The position numbers and the translations under genes were made by a program. Positions 11,458-23,120 of a stretch of 64,000 bases of DNA are shown here, piece after piece (position 1 is the first letter of the stretch; the number at the start of each line of letters is the position of its first letter). This stretch comes from Plantago ovata. Lineage: Eukaryota; Streptophyta; Magnoliopsida; Lamiales; Plantaginaceae. Where the stretch lies: positions 97,348,365 through 97,412,364 of the forward strand of contig CM051455.1 of assembly GCA_028274465.1 (NCBI GenBank), given 5' to 3'. The notes below the pieces were generated by a model that ran no database searches, had not been told where the DNA came from, and saw only the letters and a list, made by a program, of their open reading frames with translations.

Positions 11458-14400
11458 CTAGTTTTTCTTTCCACTTTTCAGATTTCGTACGGCCAGTGCA
11501 AGTTGTTGCCGCTCACCTTCTACTTCTGCAAATCTGAGACTAACTTCTGAATATTTCTCATGCATTTCTTTCAATTCGTTTTCCATGTTTTTGTTTCTTT
11601 CCTTCAACGAGGCTACTTCACTCAACAAGCTGGGAACATCAAAAGTACCACCAGGGTGGCCATTCTTCTGTTCCGTCGTAGTGTCTTGTGCTGCAGATCT
11701 TTCTGATCCCTGTCAAGTTTTCAATAGTTAGTAGAAGTTACATGCTCTGCGAAAGCAGAGAATTTCACAGTGAAGTGAGGATCCTTCATTCAGAGTCAGG
11801 TTAGTGTATTCTGATCAATTCTTACAAATTCAGAGTATTTGAACTATCTATGTTTGAAGTATATATTCAATTCCTGAATACTATTTTCATTGCACATAGT
11901 TATAGCCTATAAGGTTTATTTTACCAGTTTTTCCTAGTGTAACTCGGTAAAGTAGTGGAATGTACCAAACTCTTGAAGGTGGTGGTGAACTGGTGTGGTT
12001 TTTTCTATTGTTGGGCAAAACTTGTCTGTCCTAAGAATTTCACCTTCTCAATAGATTTGTATAACATACTAATATAATTAAGTTTGGTCAATATGAAATG
12101 AGAGATTTCTGCATGCGAGTATTTACCTGTTTCTTCTTCCGTAGGTCGCTCTGTAATTTGGATATCTCCTTCTTCATGTCTCCCTTCTCCAATTCCAGTT
12201 CGTGCAATTGATTTTTCACCTCATTATTCTTTAGTCTCAGCTTTTTCACTTCTAACTGCAAGTTATCTTCTTTTGTCTTTCTCTGATCTATTTGAGACTT
12301 GATGGAAATGTTTTCCTGCATTAGTTTCTCTGCTTCCTGCCTTGCTGAAGCTATTTTTCGCTCCATATCTTCCTTATCTTTCTGCATCCCTTTGTTGCCT
12401 TCGCTAGTCTCTTTCTTTTGCTCGGTAAACATTTCAAGTAGCTGCTCATACTTTTCTTTGGTTATTTCAAGTTCATCCCTGGCTTTCTGGAGCATTTCTT
12501 CTAGGGTGCTATTCTTCTGGCGCAAGTCGTGAGCTTCTGCAGCTGCTTCCTGTGTCAATTTCTCATTCTCATCAATCTGCAACGACAGTTCAGCAGAAAG
12601 CTCTTTGCATTGTTCTTCAAGTCTATCAGCTGTGTTTGCATTACTCCTCTTTGCCTTTCTCAACTCTTCCTCGGCTCTAATAGCCCTCTGCTCCATCTTG
12701 AATTTCGCTTCACTAACCAATTCCAGATCTTCTTCAAAAACTCGTACCTGGTGTTCGAGTTCATTCTTTAGGCTCTCAACCTCAGCCTCCAACTCATCAA
12801 TCATGTTCAGTGATTCGGAATATTGAAATGCCTGCCTCTTAGCTTCCTCCTCCAAGCTCGCCACCCGGAGTTTGAACTGCTTTAGTGTAGCCAAGGATTC
12901 TGTTGAGTTTTGTTGAATTTCCATCTGTTCCGTTTGGATCTGCTCTAATTTGGCATATATATCCTGATTTTCCGCCTCCAAGCTTTCATAATCCAGATTA
13001 AGCCTTTCAAGATCCACTTGTATATCTGCTTTCTCTTTCTTATGTACTTCTATTTCAGAGTAGAGGTCTTCAATTTTCTGCTTTAACTTTTCCTCTTCAT
13101 CAGCATTTCCGCACTTGCTTGCCACGTCTTCTGCTGTTTTACCTTCACTGTACAAGGCCTTTATTTTGCTTGAAAGTCGAGATATTTCTGTATTTTTCTG
13201 CTCCAACTTTTTATTGAGATCTCTTATTGCTAGAACATATTCTGAATTTGAGTCTTCTGTCTTTTGTATTTGCATCCTCAATTTCTTATTCAACTGCTTT
13301 TCGCGTTGAAGCACTCGTTCAGTATCCTCAGTTGGACGTCTCTGGTTATTTGTCTCTCTCTGGCCATGACTTGGATCCTCCTCCTCATGCTGCCCCCTTG
13401 CTAACTGTTTGATCCGTTCGTATTCCACTTTAATAGAATCTCTCTCAACTTTTAGGCTGGTGATCTGCTCCAATAATTCTTGCCCCCTCTGGGTTTCCTT
13501 AACAACTTGCTTCCGAAGGGATTCTGCTTCCAACTCCGAAAGTTCCACTTTCCTCTCCAACATCCTCATTTGATTCGCCATCCTACCAGACACACTTCCG
13601 TCCCTTGAGTCTGTACCATTACTATCTGATTCCTCTCCATCATCTACACTGCTATTTCGTTCATTGTGTGGTGATGCTACTTCACTTAAATCCTCACTTA
13701 AATCTTCGTTCTCCTCGGCATGCCTGAGATATCAATGTTAAAAAGCAGCTCTTCTTCATTAGCCCTACTTTATTTTGAGAAAGTAAAGATCACCATTTCT
13801 GTAAATCAAAATAATCTCACCTTGAGTCAGAATCTCCATGGATCCTTTGAACTGTGACCTGGTTAAAGTACATACATCTAAGTATCTAACATCATCATCT
13901 TAAAAAAAGGCTAATGCTATTGTTTGATTGATTGATACATACAATTTCCAGGACACAGAAGTACTTACATGTAATATTGCACCTGATTTTGTTGTCTGTA
14001 GTGGCAATGTTAATTTCCTTGGCTTTGTGGCCTCTGCTAGATCTGCAAAATCAATAGAGACTTCTCCTAGAAAACCTGATTTTGACGAGCCCTGTGCCGA
14101 CCAGAACAACAGTTTAATCCTGATTGTGCAAGCAAGAAGTAGAGAAATCTTAACCAAGTAATAATTAACTTACAGTTGCAACAACCACATAGTAGAACTT
14201 CTCTCTGATTCTCCCTGATTTGATTTCCTTGATCAATTTAACTGTTTCATATATTGGACTTTCCCATGTGCAGATCCCTTCAAGAATCGGAGCTTTTGGC
14301 AATCTCACTGTCGGTTTCCCCACATCTACCGGCAGCAGAGAGATCATCAGCTTCTTTGCTTTCAGTTGTGGCACCTGAAATGTCATTTGGTAAGACCAAT

Positions 14401-14593
14401 ATCACACATGATGATGCTATATACATTTTAAGATCTTGTTTTGTGTACAAACATTTCACCATCAGTTTCAATGAATACTGCATAGATAAAGAATCTATTT
14501 CTTGAGTATGGCTTAAGCAAGAATAACATTACTAGCAGACACATTTGAAATGTAGCAACTACCAAGATTGGTTGACTGATTGATTTGAGAAAC

Positions 14594-14640
<47 letters not shown>

Positions 14641-14704
14641 CCTGGGTGGCCTCAAATTGCATCTTGAAAACGGCTTTGATCTTTTTCTCTGTCCGCTTAA
14701 ACAT
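11458..14704 (-). CDS. NT-C2 domain coiled-coil protein (myosin heavy chain-related)
   Basis: Six exons: 14704-14642, 14374-14174, 14091-13969, 13858-13821, 13723-12127, 11709-11458, all with consistent phase, giving 757 residues. Residues about 1-140 form the NT-C2 (EEIG1/EHBP1-type) domain: a basic start MFKRTEKKIKAVFKMQFEATQ cut by intron 1, then the LMISLLP, CTWESPIYETVK, SSKSGFLGE and DLAEATKP stretches usual for plant members. An acidic, Ser-rich linker follows (exon 4 to early exon 5). Exon 5 is then almost entirely heptad-type coiled coil rich in Glu, Lys and Leu. The last exon has the conserved LLSEVASLKERN...KFAEVEGERQQL-like end (here RFAEVEGERQQL). NT-C2 domains are thought to bind membranes; no motor domain is present despite the common name. 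I infer a membrane-tethered scaffold or transport role. The neighbour is SHOC1, tail to tail. Confidence 0.88.
14594..14640. repeat. (GATA)n microsatellite abutting a splice donor
   Basis: About 12 perfect ATAG/GATA units lie in intron 1 of the NT-C2 gene. On the coding strand the repeat (TATC)n begins inside the GTATCT donor of exon 1. Confidence 0.95.
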
Positions 14705-16083
14705 TTTTTCTCTTTGTTTGTAGTCTCGTTCTTATGCATGAAATATAAAACTCTCCTGCAGTATATGGGGTGGGAAAGTACGAAATCTGGAAAGAATTGG
14801 TTTAGAAGAATGAATGGAAGTATATTAACGGAAGGTGTTGTAGATATGTGATGGAAGTAAGTAATTATTGAACGTGACAAACAGATAGTTTATGGTTTGT
14901 GCTGTGCCTGGCTTTTTAGCAAGAATGATTTAGGTTGCGTTGGCAGCATCATATTCATGTGGGATAAGGACTTAGGAGAGTGAAAGGAGTAATTGCAGTC
15001 TGTCAGTGTTATGTATCTTTAATGTATTTGATGCATAGCTGTAAATGTGGATTGGCTGGATCCAAGACAGACTAGTATTAGTCAATTATCATGTAATCCT
15101 CTTGCTATTGCCATTTAAATTATTAAATAAATTAAAGTGGGACAGAGATAGTATATATATTATATAATAATAATATAATAAAACTATATCATTTTTTCAT
15201 TTTTGTGTAAGTTTGGATCTAATTTATAGATGGACTTTTCCATCTTTAAATGAGTCGATTAGCTTTAGCTTTGTTGTTGACTTAGATACGAGTTGCACGG
15301 TAAATCGGCATAAAAAATACACTATAAACATCCTCCTTAAATTAGTTACTATTCACATTTTCATCTTCATCTCTAATTAACACCCTTAAATTAGATCCAA
15401 ATAATATTGCTACCATCTCGGTCAAAGATTTCCATTTAGTTTTAATAAGGTTTTTACGCCTCGAAAAAAAGAGAGACTTTCGCGAAAGTAAAAAACGAGA
15501 AACCACTCTGTTTACTTTATAGTAGGGGTTCAGAAATAGTACTCTTCGATCACAAATTGAAAAGAAAAAAAAAAAAAATTTAAAATGTATAACAATCACT
15601 TAATAATTTTATTTCCTCCATCCTATCAAAACTTCTCATTTAAGTCATTTAACTTTGTTAACTTTTTCGATCAAAATTATACTCTATAATTTTGTTTGTA
15701 CATTTTCATCTTACATTTTTCAACTTTTCCATCTACTTCTTGCATCTAATTTTATTACTAAAAAATAAATTATCTAAAAATATGTTTGTCAATTCTAATA
15801 GCCATGAGGACGTAGGGGCAGAGTATTAACTATTAACTCCATCAGATGCAGTGGCTACCATGTATCCACCAGCTCATACTTTTTCAAACTGTATCTAATA
15901 ATTCAGGTATAATGTACTATGACTATGATATACGTACAAATCTAAATCATAGTTGGAGATTATTCATAGTTTTATCTATATGGGTTACTTACTTTTGCCC
16001 TGAAAAGAGGGTAATACCGTAATAAGGAGATGAAAACTTATCAGATGATATTAGAGCAATAGGAATAATTCAAAGTCTAGGAA
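14705..16083. other. 5' flank of the NT-C2 gene; AT-rich intergenic DNA
   Basis: This contains the promoter of the minus-strand gene. Around 15610-15780 the sequence resembles one end of a Stowaway-type MITE ('tttcctccatcctatc'), but I did not find its partner end. No gene is supported. Confidence 0.4.
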
Positions 16084-17823
16084 GAGGCCAGTCTTTCCTA
16101 AATCAATGGAAATGCCAGGTTTTTTAGCTTACTTGGTCTGCCCGGCCGATCAGACCATTCGCGGTATAGTTTTAAAGGGTCATGGTGTGGTTTTAAGTTT
16201 TTAGCATTTAAATTTTTTGTTATGATTTTTACGTCATTTGGTGTGGTTTTAAGAAGCTACGTTGTTGTTTTAAGATGGTTTGTTATAGTTTTAATCGACA
16301 ATTCAAAATTTCTCACAAATAGAAAAAATCACTATTAAACAAGTCTAAGAATTTAAGAATTGCCATTAAAATATCAATACAAGTTTACAATAAGTTCCTT
16401 AAAACATTTTAGTCATTACAATGTTGAAACATTCCGTGCTTTTTTTTTCAAATAAACTTGTTGGAGAACTTCTTCTTCTTGCCTTTTCTTCATCAAACTC
16501 AATTAGCATCATCATCATCAGCTGCTTAAATCCATAGCAACGCTTGTTAAAATCACAACAAAGATAATTATAACCACACCATGTCCCCTTAAAGCCATAC
16601 AATGGACAAATCCAACATTATATATTTCTTAAAACTACAACAACATACATTAAAACCACACCAAAATATCTTAAAACTATAATACAACAGTAACATGCAA
16701 TTGAAGCTGAAAAACATATCAAATATGATTGAAACATTAACACGAGTTCTTAAAACCACAATAATAATACTTATAACAACACCATGTCACATAGAAATCA
16801 TACAACAAATCCAACACAGTAGCATTATGTATTTCTTAAAACCACAACAACGTGAATTAAAACCACACCGAACTCTATTAAAACTATAATCGAGCAGTAA
16901 CATGCAGCTACATCTAAAAATCATATCAAATATATTTAGAGCCTTAACACGAGTTCTTAAAACAACAACAAAGATAATTATAACCCCACCATGTCGCCTT
17001 AAAATAATACACTTGACAAATCTAACACGCTATGAAATAAAAAACCACACCAAAATCTATTAAAAGCACAATAGTGGATCCATGATAAAACACATTATCA
17101 AATTGAAATTCAAGTTCCTCCTCTTTCTCATCCTATCACAAAGAACAAATAATCAACATACATTGCTAGAAAATATTGATATTCAAAACTATTTCGTTTA
17201 CAATTACAAGTAAACAAATAGGTGAAAACTCGAATCCACACACTATGAGTTGAATTGCTCGAAAATATCAATATTCAGATGAGAGAGTCTTAAAACCATA
17301 CCGTCCAGTCTTAAAACTACATCACCCAGTCTTAAAACCACACTGAAAAATGAGAGATGAGAGAGAAAGTAGATCTGAAAATAGAGAATGTAGATCTAAT
17401 TGATCACAGTGGTGGTGGCGTGGAGAAGCAGATGTGGTGGTGGTGGTGACATTGTGGTGGCGGCGGCATGGTGGTGATGGTGACGGCGACGTAGTGGTGG
17501 TGGCAGCGGCATGGTGGTGGTGGTGACGGCGGCGTAGTGGTGGTGACGGCGGCGTAGTGGTGGTGGAGGTGGCGGCGGCGGTGTGGTGGTTGATGTGGTG
17601 GAGGCGTGGTGGTGGTGGAAGAAGGGGGAGTGGAGGAGGAGATTTTTAGAGAGATAAAGAGATGATGGTAGAGAGAGAAAAATTATGGTTGAATGGGTTA
17701 GATTTAGGGTTTTTGTATATTTATACTAAAACTAGCTGACCGGCTATTTGTTGGGCTGACCGCGAATTCTGGTTTTTAGGTAAAAAAACCAGCCTTTCCT
17801 ACTATATAGGAAAGGGTAGCCTC
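16084..17823. mobile_element. 1.7-kb terminal-inverted-repeat element, MULE-like
   Basis: The left end (from 16084: gaggccagtctttcc, later attcgcggt) and the reverse complement of the right end (to 17823: gaggctaccctttcc, later attcgcggtcagcc) align over about 60 bases with mismatches. Inside are scattered 'ttaaaaccacac' words on the right half and the reverse complement 'gtggttttaa' on the left half. A GTGGTGGCG-rich block (17405-17640) is followed by GAGA-rich DNA and 'tagggttt'. The layout mirrors the larger element at 20986-27550: motif array, GC-rich block, GAGA, AGGGTTT, terminus. I see no transposase and no clear target duplication, so it is probably non-autonomous. Confidence 0.55.
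17405..17640. repeat. GTGGTGGCG-type trinucleotide-rich block
   Basis: Imperfect GGT/GGC triplets make this much richer in G than its surroundings. On the minus strand it would encode Pro/His/Thr-rich low-complexity peptide if translated. It is probably the 5' leader or first exon of the element at 16084-17823. Confidence 0.8.
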
Positions 17824-17870
17824 TCTATATACTTACTCAATAATCCAATGGACTTCAATTTTAAGGCTTA

Positions 17871-18102
17871 CTTCCTCCATCTCATTACAAATTTTCTAAT
17901 GGGACTATTCGCGACCTTTGACCACGTATAACTCCTAAATTATATTAGATAAAAATATAACAAAATTATATTATAAATTAAATGGAGTGTATTTTCATAA
18001 TCAACTTTTAATTTATATTGATATAGTTTAATTTAAAAATTATACGTAGTCAAATGTCGCGATGAATAGTCCCCTAGGAAGTTTATAAAGAAATGGAGGA
18101 AG
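17871..18102. mobile_element. Stowaway-type MITE (Tc1/mariner)
   Basis: The two ends form an inverted repeat of about 65 bases: cttcctccat at the left, atggaggaag at the right, and a shared 'ggggactatt' and 'acgtata' further in, with some mismatches. TA dinucleotides flank both ends (17869-17870 and 18103-18104), as expected for Tc1/mariner-derived MITEs. The core is AT-rich and non-coding. Confidence 0.85.
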
Positions 18103-18879
18103 TATTTTATTATTTTAATCTAATAGGTTTCAAACAAGCATCTTTCATTTTGAGTTACAATGTTTGGCCTTCTTTGGTTTTTTTTTACTCCACATGACAC
18201 ATACACTAATCACCTAATTCATCTTTATTTTTAAATTAAAATTATATATTGTTTATTAATATTGGGACCATTTGCATGAGCTACATAAATGTAGTCTGGA
18301 AAAGCCACTATTGTGTGGCTCTTTTAGGTTTATTTGGGGTTTAATAAGGCAAAAAGTCCACTATAGCTAGTGCTCTAAAATGGAAGCTTTTTTGGGGCTT
18401 AATTGAGGCTTAAAACTTCAATTAAGCAAAAAAATGCCTTCAATGGAGGTTTTTATGGGGCTACTATTTAGTAGCCGCCTCCATTTAAGCCCCAACTTAT
18501 ATTAAAAAATTGTTTAATTATATTTTTTAGTAGAAATTTTATAATAGACTAACATGTGGCATATGAGACCTACATACAAGCCTCAAATAAGCCAAAAACC
18601 ATTGGAGACTTTAATTTATGAAGGGCTTGTTTTGAGGCTTATATGTTTAAAGCCCCAATTAAGCCTAAAACCATAAGGAATGCTCTTAGACATCATCTTG
18701 TGAAACAAATGGGATGGTAGTTGGAGTATCGGAGATTTATCACCTATTTTTATGAGATTATTATTTCTTCATTTCTAAAATAAAATTTCTTATTATTAAT
18801 TAAGTTACTAAATTTTGTAAGTAGTATATATAACACAACATGAACATGATTACATTTTGTGTATAGTGTAGGGAGTTAA
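18103..18879. other. Intergenic DNA with a probable decayed MITE (18320-18690)
   Basis: Between about 18320 and 18690, 'ggggcttaatt' and its reverse complement 'aattaagcccc' variants recur on both strands. The stretch ends in 'aatgctctta', a common outer end of plant MITEs. No ORF and no clear target duplication. Confidence 0.35.
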
Positions 18880-19071
18880 GTTCTATTCTCTTCGTCTGAA
18901 AATTGATTATTTTAAGTTCAGTTCAGATGCATTAAGTTCAGTTCATATGCATTAAGTTCAGTTCAGTTCAGATTCACCTAATAGTTTTTTATACTACAAG
19001 TAAGTTCAGTTCAATTCAGTTCAGATGCATTAAGTTCAGTTCTATTCAGTTCAATTCAGACGAAGAGAACA
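18880..19071. mobile_element. 190-bp TIR element filled with AGTTCAGTTC repeats
   Basis: The left end at 18880-18900 (ctcttcgtctgaa) is inverted at the right end, 19054-19071 (ttcagacgaagag). Between them are repeated 'taagttcagttcagatgca' units. A 12-base direct repeat, tgtagggagtta, lies outside each end (about 18867 and 19092); it may be a relic of the insertion or chance. Confidence 0.6.
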
Positions 19072-19100
19072 AAACTTTATAAGGGTGATAATGTAGGGAG

Positions 19101-19200
19101 TTATAAGGGTGTCCAAGTGGTTAGAGTGTTGTAATAGCAAGGGGAGGTCGGGGGTTCTAAAGCCACGAAAACATTAGGGGTTATAGCCAGTGGAGAATCT
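19101..19200 (+). mobile_element. tRNA-related SINE head (fragment)
   Basis: 'tgtccaagtggttagag' resembles a polymerase III A box and 'gggggttctaaagcc' about 37 bases later resembles a B box, in the spacing of a tRNA-derived SINE. The cloverleaf is too degraded for a functional tRNA, and I see no poly-A tail or target duplication. Confidence 0.45.
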
Positions 19201-19904
19201 AGGAGTAATTTTCAGGAGGGTCAAAATGCAAGATATGATTATTTTCTTTTTAAAAAGGAATTCTAATTTGAGGTGGTCAGTGACCCCATTGGACAAGTGA
19301 CTCCTGAGTACATCATATTTGAAGTCATGATAAGGTGGTTAAGGACTAATAAGGTAATAATAGGAGTAGATTAGTTATATTCAGGCAATTCCAAAAGAGA
19401 TTATCGCTTGATTACAGGAAGCTTTGCAGGAAAATAAAGGAAGACAGTCAAGACACCCATTTCCATTCTGTTATGCAGATACACACCGATTGCTGGAATT
19501 GGTGTACTTTCAGTTGTGTGTGTTTTCTTCTTTTCTTTTTAAAAAAAAAAAATTAAAACACTTGTGATGATGAGTAATGGGTCCAAAAATTATTTCATAC
19601 GGTCTGGCTCTGGCATACTAATATTGTCCACATTTTATTCTTCATTATTGGAAATAAGCAAAGTGCAGACTTCTTCACTTTTTTAAAATCTTGAGTCGGG
19701 TTGTACTAGTCACGAGCTTCCTAAAATAATAAGAATTAAAAATGTCCATAGTATTAACATAAGTTAATCTGTCAAACAAACGCTTAGATAGGAGAGATAT
19801 GGACTTTCACATGTTCTGAAAAATTATATTCAGCTTTTGGGCGATGGTGAAGGTTATGTTGGGCGATGGTGAAGATGATGGTGAAAGTATGGAAAATGGA
19901 TGGG

Positions 19905-20420
19905 GAGGGAAGGGATAATCGACCTACCTTGGTTAGATCGATCCCAACTTAATGTATTTAAGAGGAAAATCGGACAAAGTAATAGGGTTTATGAGATGCT
20001 AGACTAGTCTATGACACCACCAAGACACATACATGTGGGTCCCATATGTGTGGGGTCCACTATCATGTGTCTTGATGGTGTAATAGACTAAGTCTAGCAT
20101 GAAATAAAGGAAGTAATAGTAGAGAGTGAAATTAATGTGCGTCTGAGCATAATAAATGAGGGATATATATATATGGAGGATACTGAAGCGGGTCCCACCC
20201 CTTACTTGATGTCACTGTCACACTGTCAGTGTCAGTATTAGGTCGTATTATTTCCGACACTTAGGCACGCGTGATGGGGCCTTCTTCTTTGACCTTGGCC
20301 TTTCGACTATACCCGTTCGAGTGTGAGGGTAAAGACCAACCATAGCTCCAAGTATAGATTGCCTTTCGACATAGCTTGTGCTTCGAGTCCGACCTCAGGT
20401 ACCCTTATCTCCTTATCAAT
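19905..20420 (+). mobile_element. LTR-like fragment, copy 1
   Basis: A stretch with 'cgacctacctt', a 'gggatatatatatatggaggatac' TATA-like region and a downstream part rich in 'tttcga' words aligns in the same order and orientation with 27735-28140. The TATA box followed by GC-richer transcribed sequence suggests an LTR. A 125-bp MITE interrupts it at 19986-20110. Confidence 0.5.
19986..20110. mobile_element. Foldback MITE with 9-bp target duplication
   Basis: Nearly the whole element is one imperfect palindrome: tgctagactagtctat...gacacc...aagacacat on the left pairs with its complement on the right. Identical aagtaatag at 19977-19985 and 20111-20119 gives a 9-bp target duplication, the size made by Mutator-superfamily elements. 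The related sequence at 27735-28140 lacks the insert, which supports the borders. Confidence 0.85.
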
Positions 20421-20985
20421 AATTTTATTAATTTTTTTTATCAGTATTTGTTAGAAACTAAACGGAATAAAAAAAATTAACAAAACAAATATAAAAATTT
20501 CACCGGAGGGACCGAGGGAGTAACATAAGTGGGCTGTAAGTTTGAATGGGATAACTTGCAGGAAATAAAGTGAGAACATCACTTTCTTTGGTGCAACTCA
20601 AAAAGGGTGAAAGAGAACTTACGTGGAGTCAATTTGCAATTACTAGCAATTAGCAAATGTGGTAAGGCATCCATTCATATTTTAAGTTTATCGGGTGATC
20701 CAAGTAAAGTTGTGTCGGCAACGTTTCGTTCGCTAGACGTAACTAAGCGAAACGAAGATTGAGCTAAGTCCTTAGTTACAATACTACGAAACCAAAAAGG
20801 ACATATGTCCCAAACTAGTAGACTAGTATTTACACAAACTGGATTTCCTGGATTTATATTCATAGCAGATGGCCTGAGCTGTACATACGGATGAGCTGCA
20901 TTTTGTTGATGGCGCTTCCCCCCTTTGCTACTGAGATGATCCACAACTGGCCTATGCATCCATATAGGTTTTGAGTTCGTCTCCG
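20421..20985. other. Intergenic DNA with one Stowaway-like end
   Basis: 'ggagggaccgagggagta' at about 20504-20522 is a typical Stowaway right end in reverse complement. No left end was seen. Otherwise no gene or signal I can support. Confidence 0.35.
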
Positions 20986-21223
20986 GTGAGACCACTAGTT
21001 TCGTGAGACCAAAAGTGAGACTCAAAGGAATTACAAACTAGATAAAAAACTCGCTGGTCCAACCAATAACTCGCTGGTCCAACCAAATAAGTCGCGGGTC
21101 ATGTTATAACCCGAAACAAAACCGGATCTCTTCACTCTCTCCGTCTCTGCAACAAAAACAGGAAAAAAAAATGGCTTAAACTCTCAGCTCAGCGTTAAAC
21201 TCAAAAGACGGCCATATTCTTCC

Positions 21224-22432
21224 ATGGATGAACAACGAGATTGCTTGCTGCACTCCATGGACAGCCCATTGATGGACTTTGAAGGTCCATATCCATGGAG
21301 TTTTCAAAATTCTAGAAAAAAAAATCATTGTTGAATTGGGTTGATCGATTCGAATTGGATGATGATTAATGACGAGATTGATTGTTAGATCCGTGTGTAG
21401 AACCTTGATTGGATCAGTGAATGGTGAAATCGAAGTTTGATAATCCCCTGATATGATATGGTGATGAGTATTGCACTTGCACATAAGGTGTTTGCTAATT
21501 TGCTTGAGTGAAATGATCTTTCTATTTGCACTTGAATTTTCGTATGAAACTCATATGTATTATTACGTGATCATGATTATTGATAATGTTGGTTTCAGAT
21601 GATAAACATGAAGGTACAAGTGATAAACATGAAGCTACAGATGATAAGCATAAAGGAGCTGTCAAACAATCAAGTATGTTACGATTTTCTTTGAGGTTTA
21701 TGTGTTATTGATTTGAGTTTTATGTCAAAATTTTCTGAGTTCTTGTTTTGCAATAAGTTAAGTATGTTGAAGTGACATATTACTTTCAATAATATTGTTT
21801 GAGGTTCACGTATATACTCTGTAAGGTTCCGCATATATTGTTTAGATATGGCTTGAAGTTACGAGATCATGACTTGAGAATTTGTGGTTTACTTATATGC
21901 TGGAGAATTTGAGGTTTATTCATTTTCTATTTGAGTTTTATTCATATACTGAGTGAGGTTAATGTGATATTCATTTAACTTATCACTCAAAGTTTTCTGA
22001 GATTTATTTAAGATTCTTTAGGATTGTCTTGAAGTAATGATATCATATACTGAATGATGAGAACTTGAGGTTTTTGTATATGCTGAAGAATTTGAGATTT
22101 ATTCATTTGATATTTGAGTTTTATTCATATACTGAATGAGTTTTCATAATACATCATTGCAGGTGAGATACCACTCTGTTTTATGAGTTTAAAGAAGAAA
22201 ATTTGGGAACATTTTGAGGAACTTTACAAACGCCATGCTGCAATGGTTGGATTTTCTGTTAGAATCTCAACAACAAGGACATCCAAAAGATAAATCTGTC
22301 AAAGAAAAGTACTTCCTCTGTTCTTGTGCGGGCAAAGCACCTGTTAAGCAAATTAGACTAGTGGCAATATCTCCAATGATTGTTGTTGACAGTGATGAAG
22401 AAAGTGAAGAAAGAAAAAAGGTTCAAATATAG
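21224..22432 (+). pseudogene. FAR1-type DNA-binding domain fragment of the MULE
   Basis: Pieces: a short ATG-started stretch at 21224; an exon of about 73 bases after an AG at 21599, coding Asp-Lys-His-Glu repeats and ending at a GTATGT donor near 21672; and an exon from about 22163. That exon reads FEELYKRHAAMVGFSVRI, then after a frame change KYFLCSCAGK. This fits the FAR1 zinc-binding domain (Y..YA...GFSVR ... F.C...G). The frame breaks near 22285 at an in-frame TAA, and the ORF stops at 22432 before any MULE transposase or SWIM domain. It therefore cannot make a full FAR1/FRS-type protein. An acidic tail (VVDSDEESEE) precedes the stop. Confidence 0.6.
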
Positions 22433-22875
22433 AGGAAGCAAGTTTCCCCAGGAAGGAACAAGTTATTTGATTAAACAAGGAATACTATATCAACTGTGTT
22501 CTTAAATTTCAATACTTTATTCTTTTGTGGACTGTGTTCCTTGATTTCAATACTGTATGTATTTCTTTGTTTAACATTGAGAATTTTGTAGAACTCTGTT
22601 TCTTAATATCGATACTCTGTTTTCTTGATTTTTGCCTTGCACCGCATCCAACCCTAAACCCCAATTAAGCATTTGTCATGGGATAATGAAACATATATCT
22701 ATGAATGTTCAAGGTTAAACTCAATCCATACAAAACTCATGGACAGTGGCAAACCTCAAACAAGCACCATATAAAACTCAAACAAACAACATATAAAACT
22801 CAAACATATGAAACAAAATTAAAAATATAAAATAAAATTACTAAATACAACTGAAAATAGTTCTAATTTGAGATA

Positions 22876-23076
22876 TCACAGAGACAAATTTCGAATTAAA
22901 AACATGAACAAAATGTCAAAAGGATGGTTGATTAATATTTTACTAAATACAACTTCCTTCTTTCCCGTGGGGACTTTCTCAACAACTTTGCTCTTTTCCT
23001 TGACTACAGCAACAACTAGTGTCTTAGCATTTTTGACAGCACCCTTTGAAAACTCTGAAGGTAAGTACTCAGAAGT

Positions 23077-23120
<44 letters not shown>

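Noticed and set aside
12299..13412. Plus-strand ORFs rich in Ser, Cys and Phe opposite the coiled-coil gene
   Set aside because: They are the antisense shadow of Glu/Lys/Leu coiled-coil codons.
19101..19170. A functional tRNA gene
   Set aside because: Only A- and B-box-like words remain; the acceptor and anticodon stems do not pair properly, so it is a SINE head.
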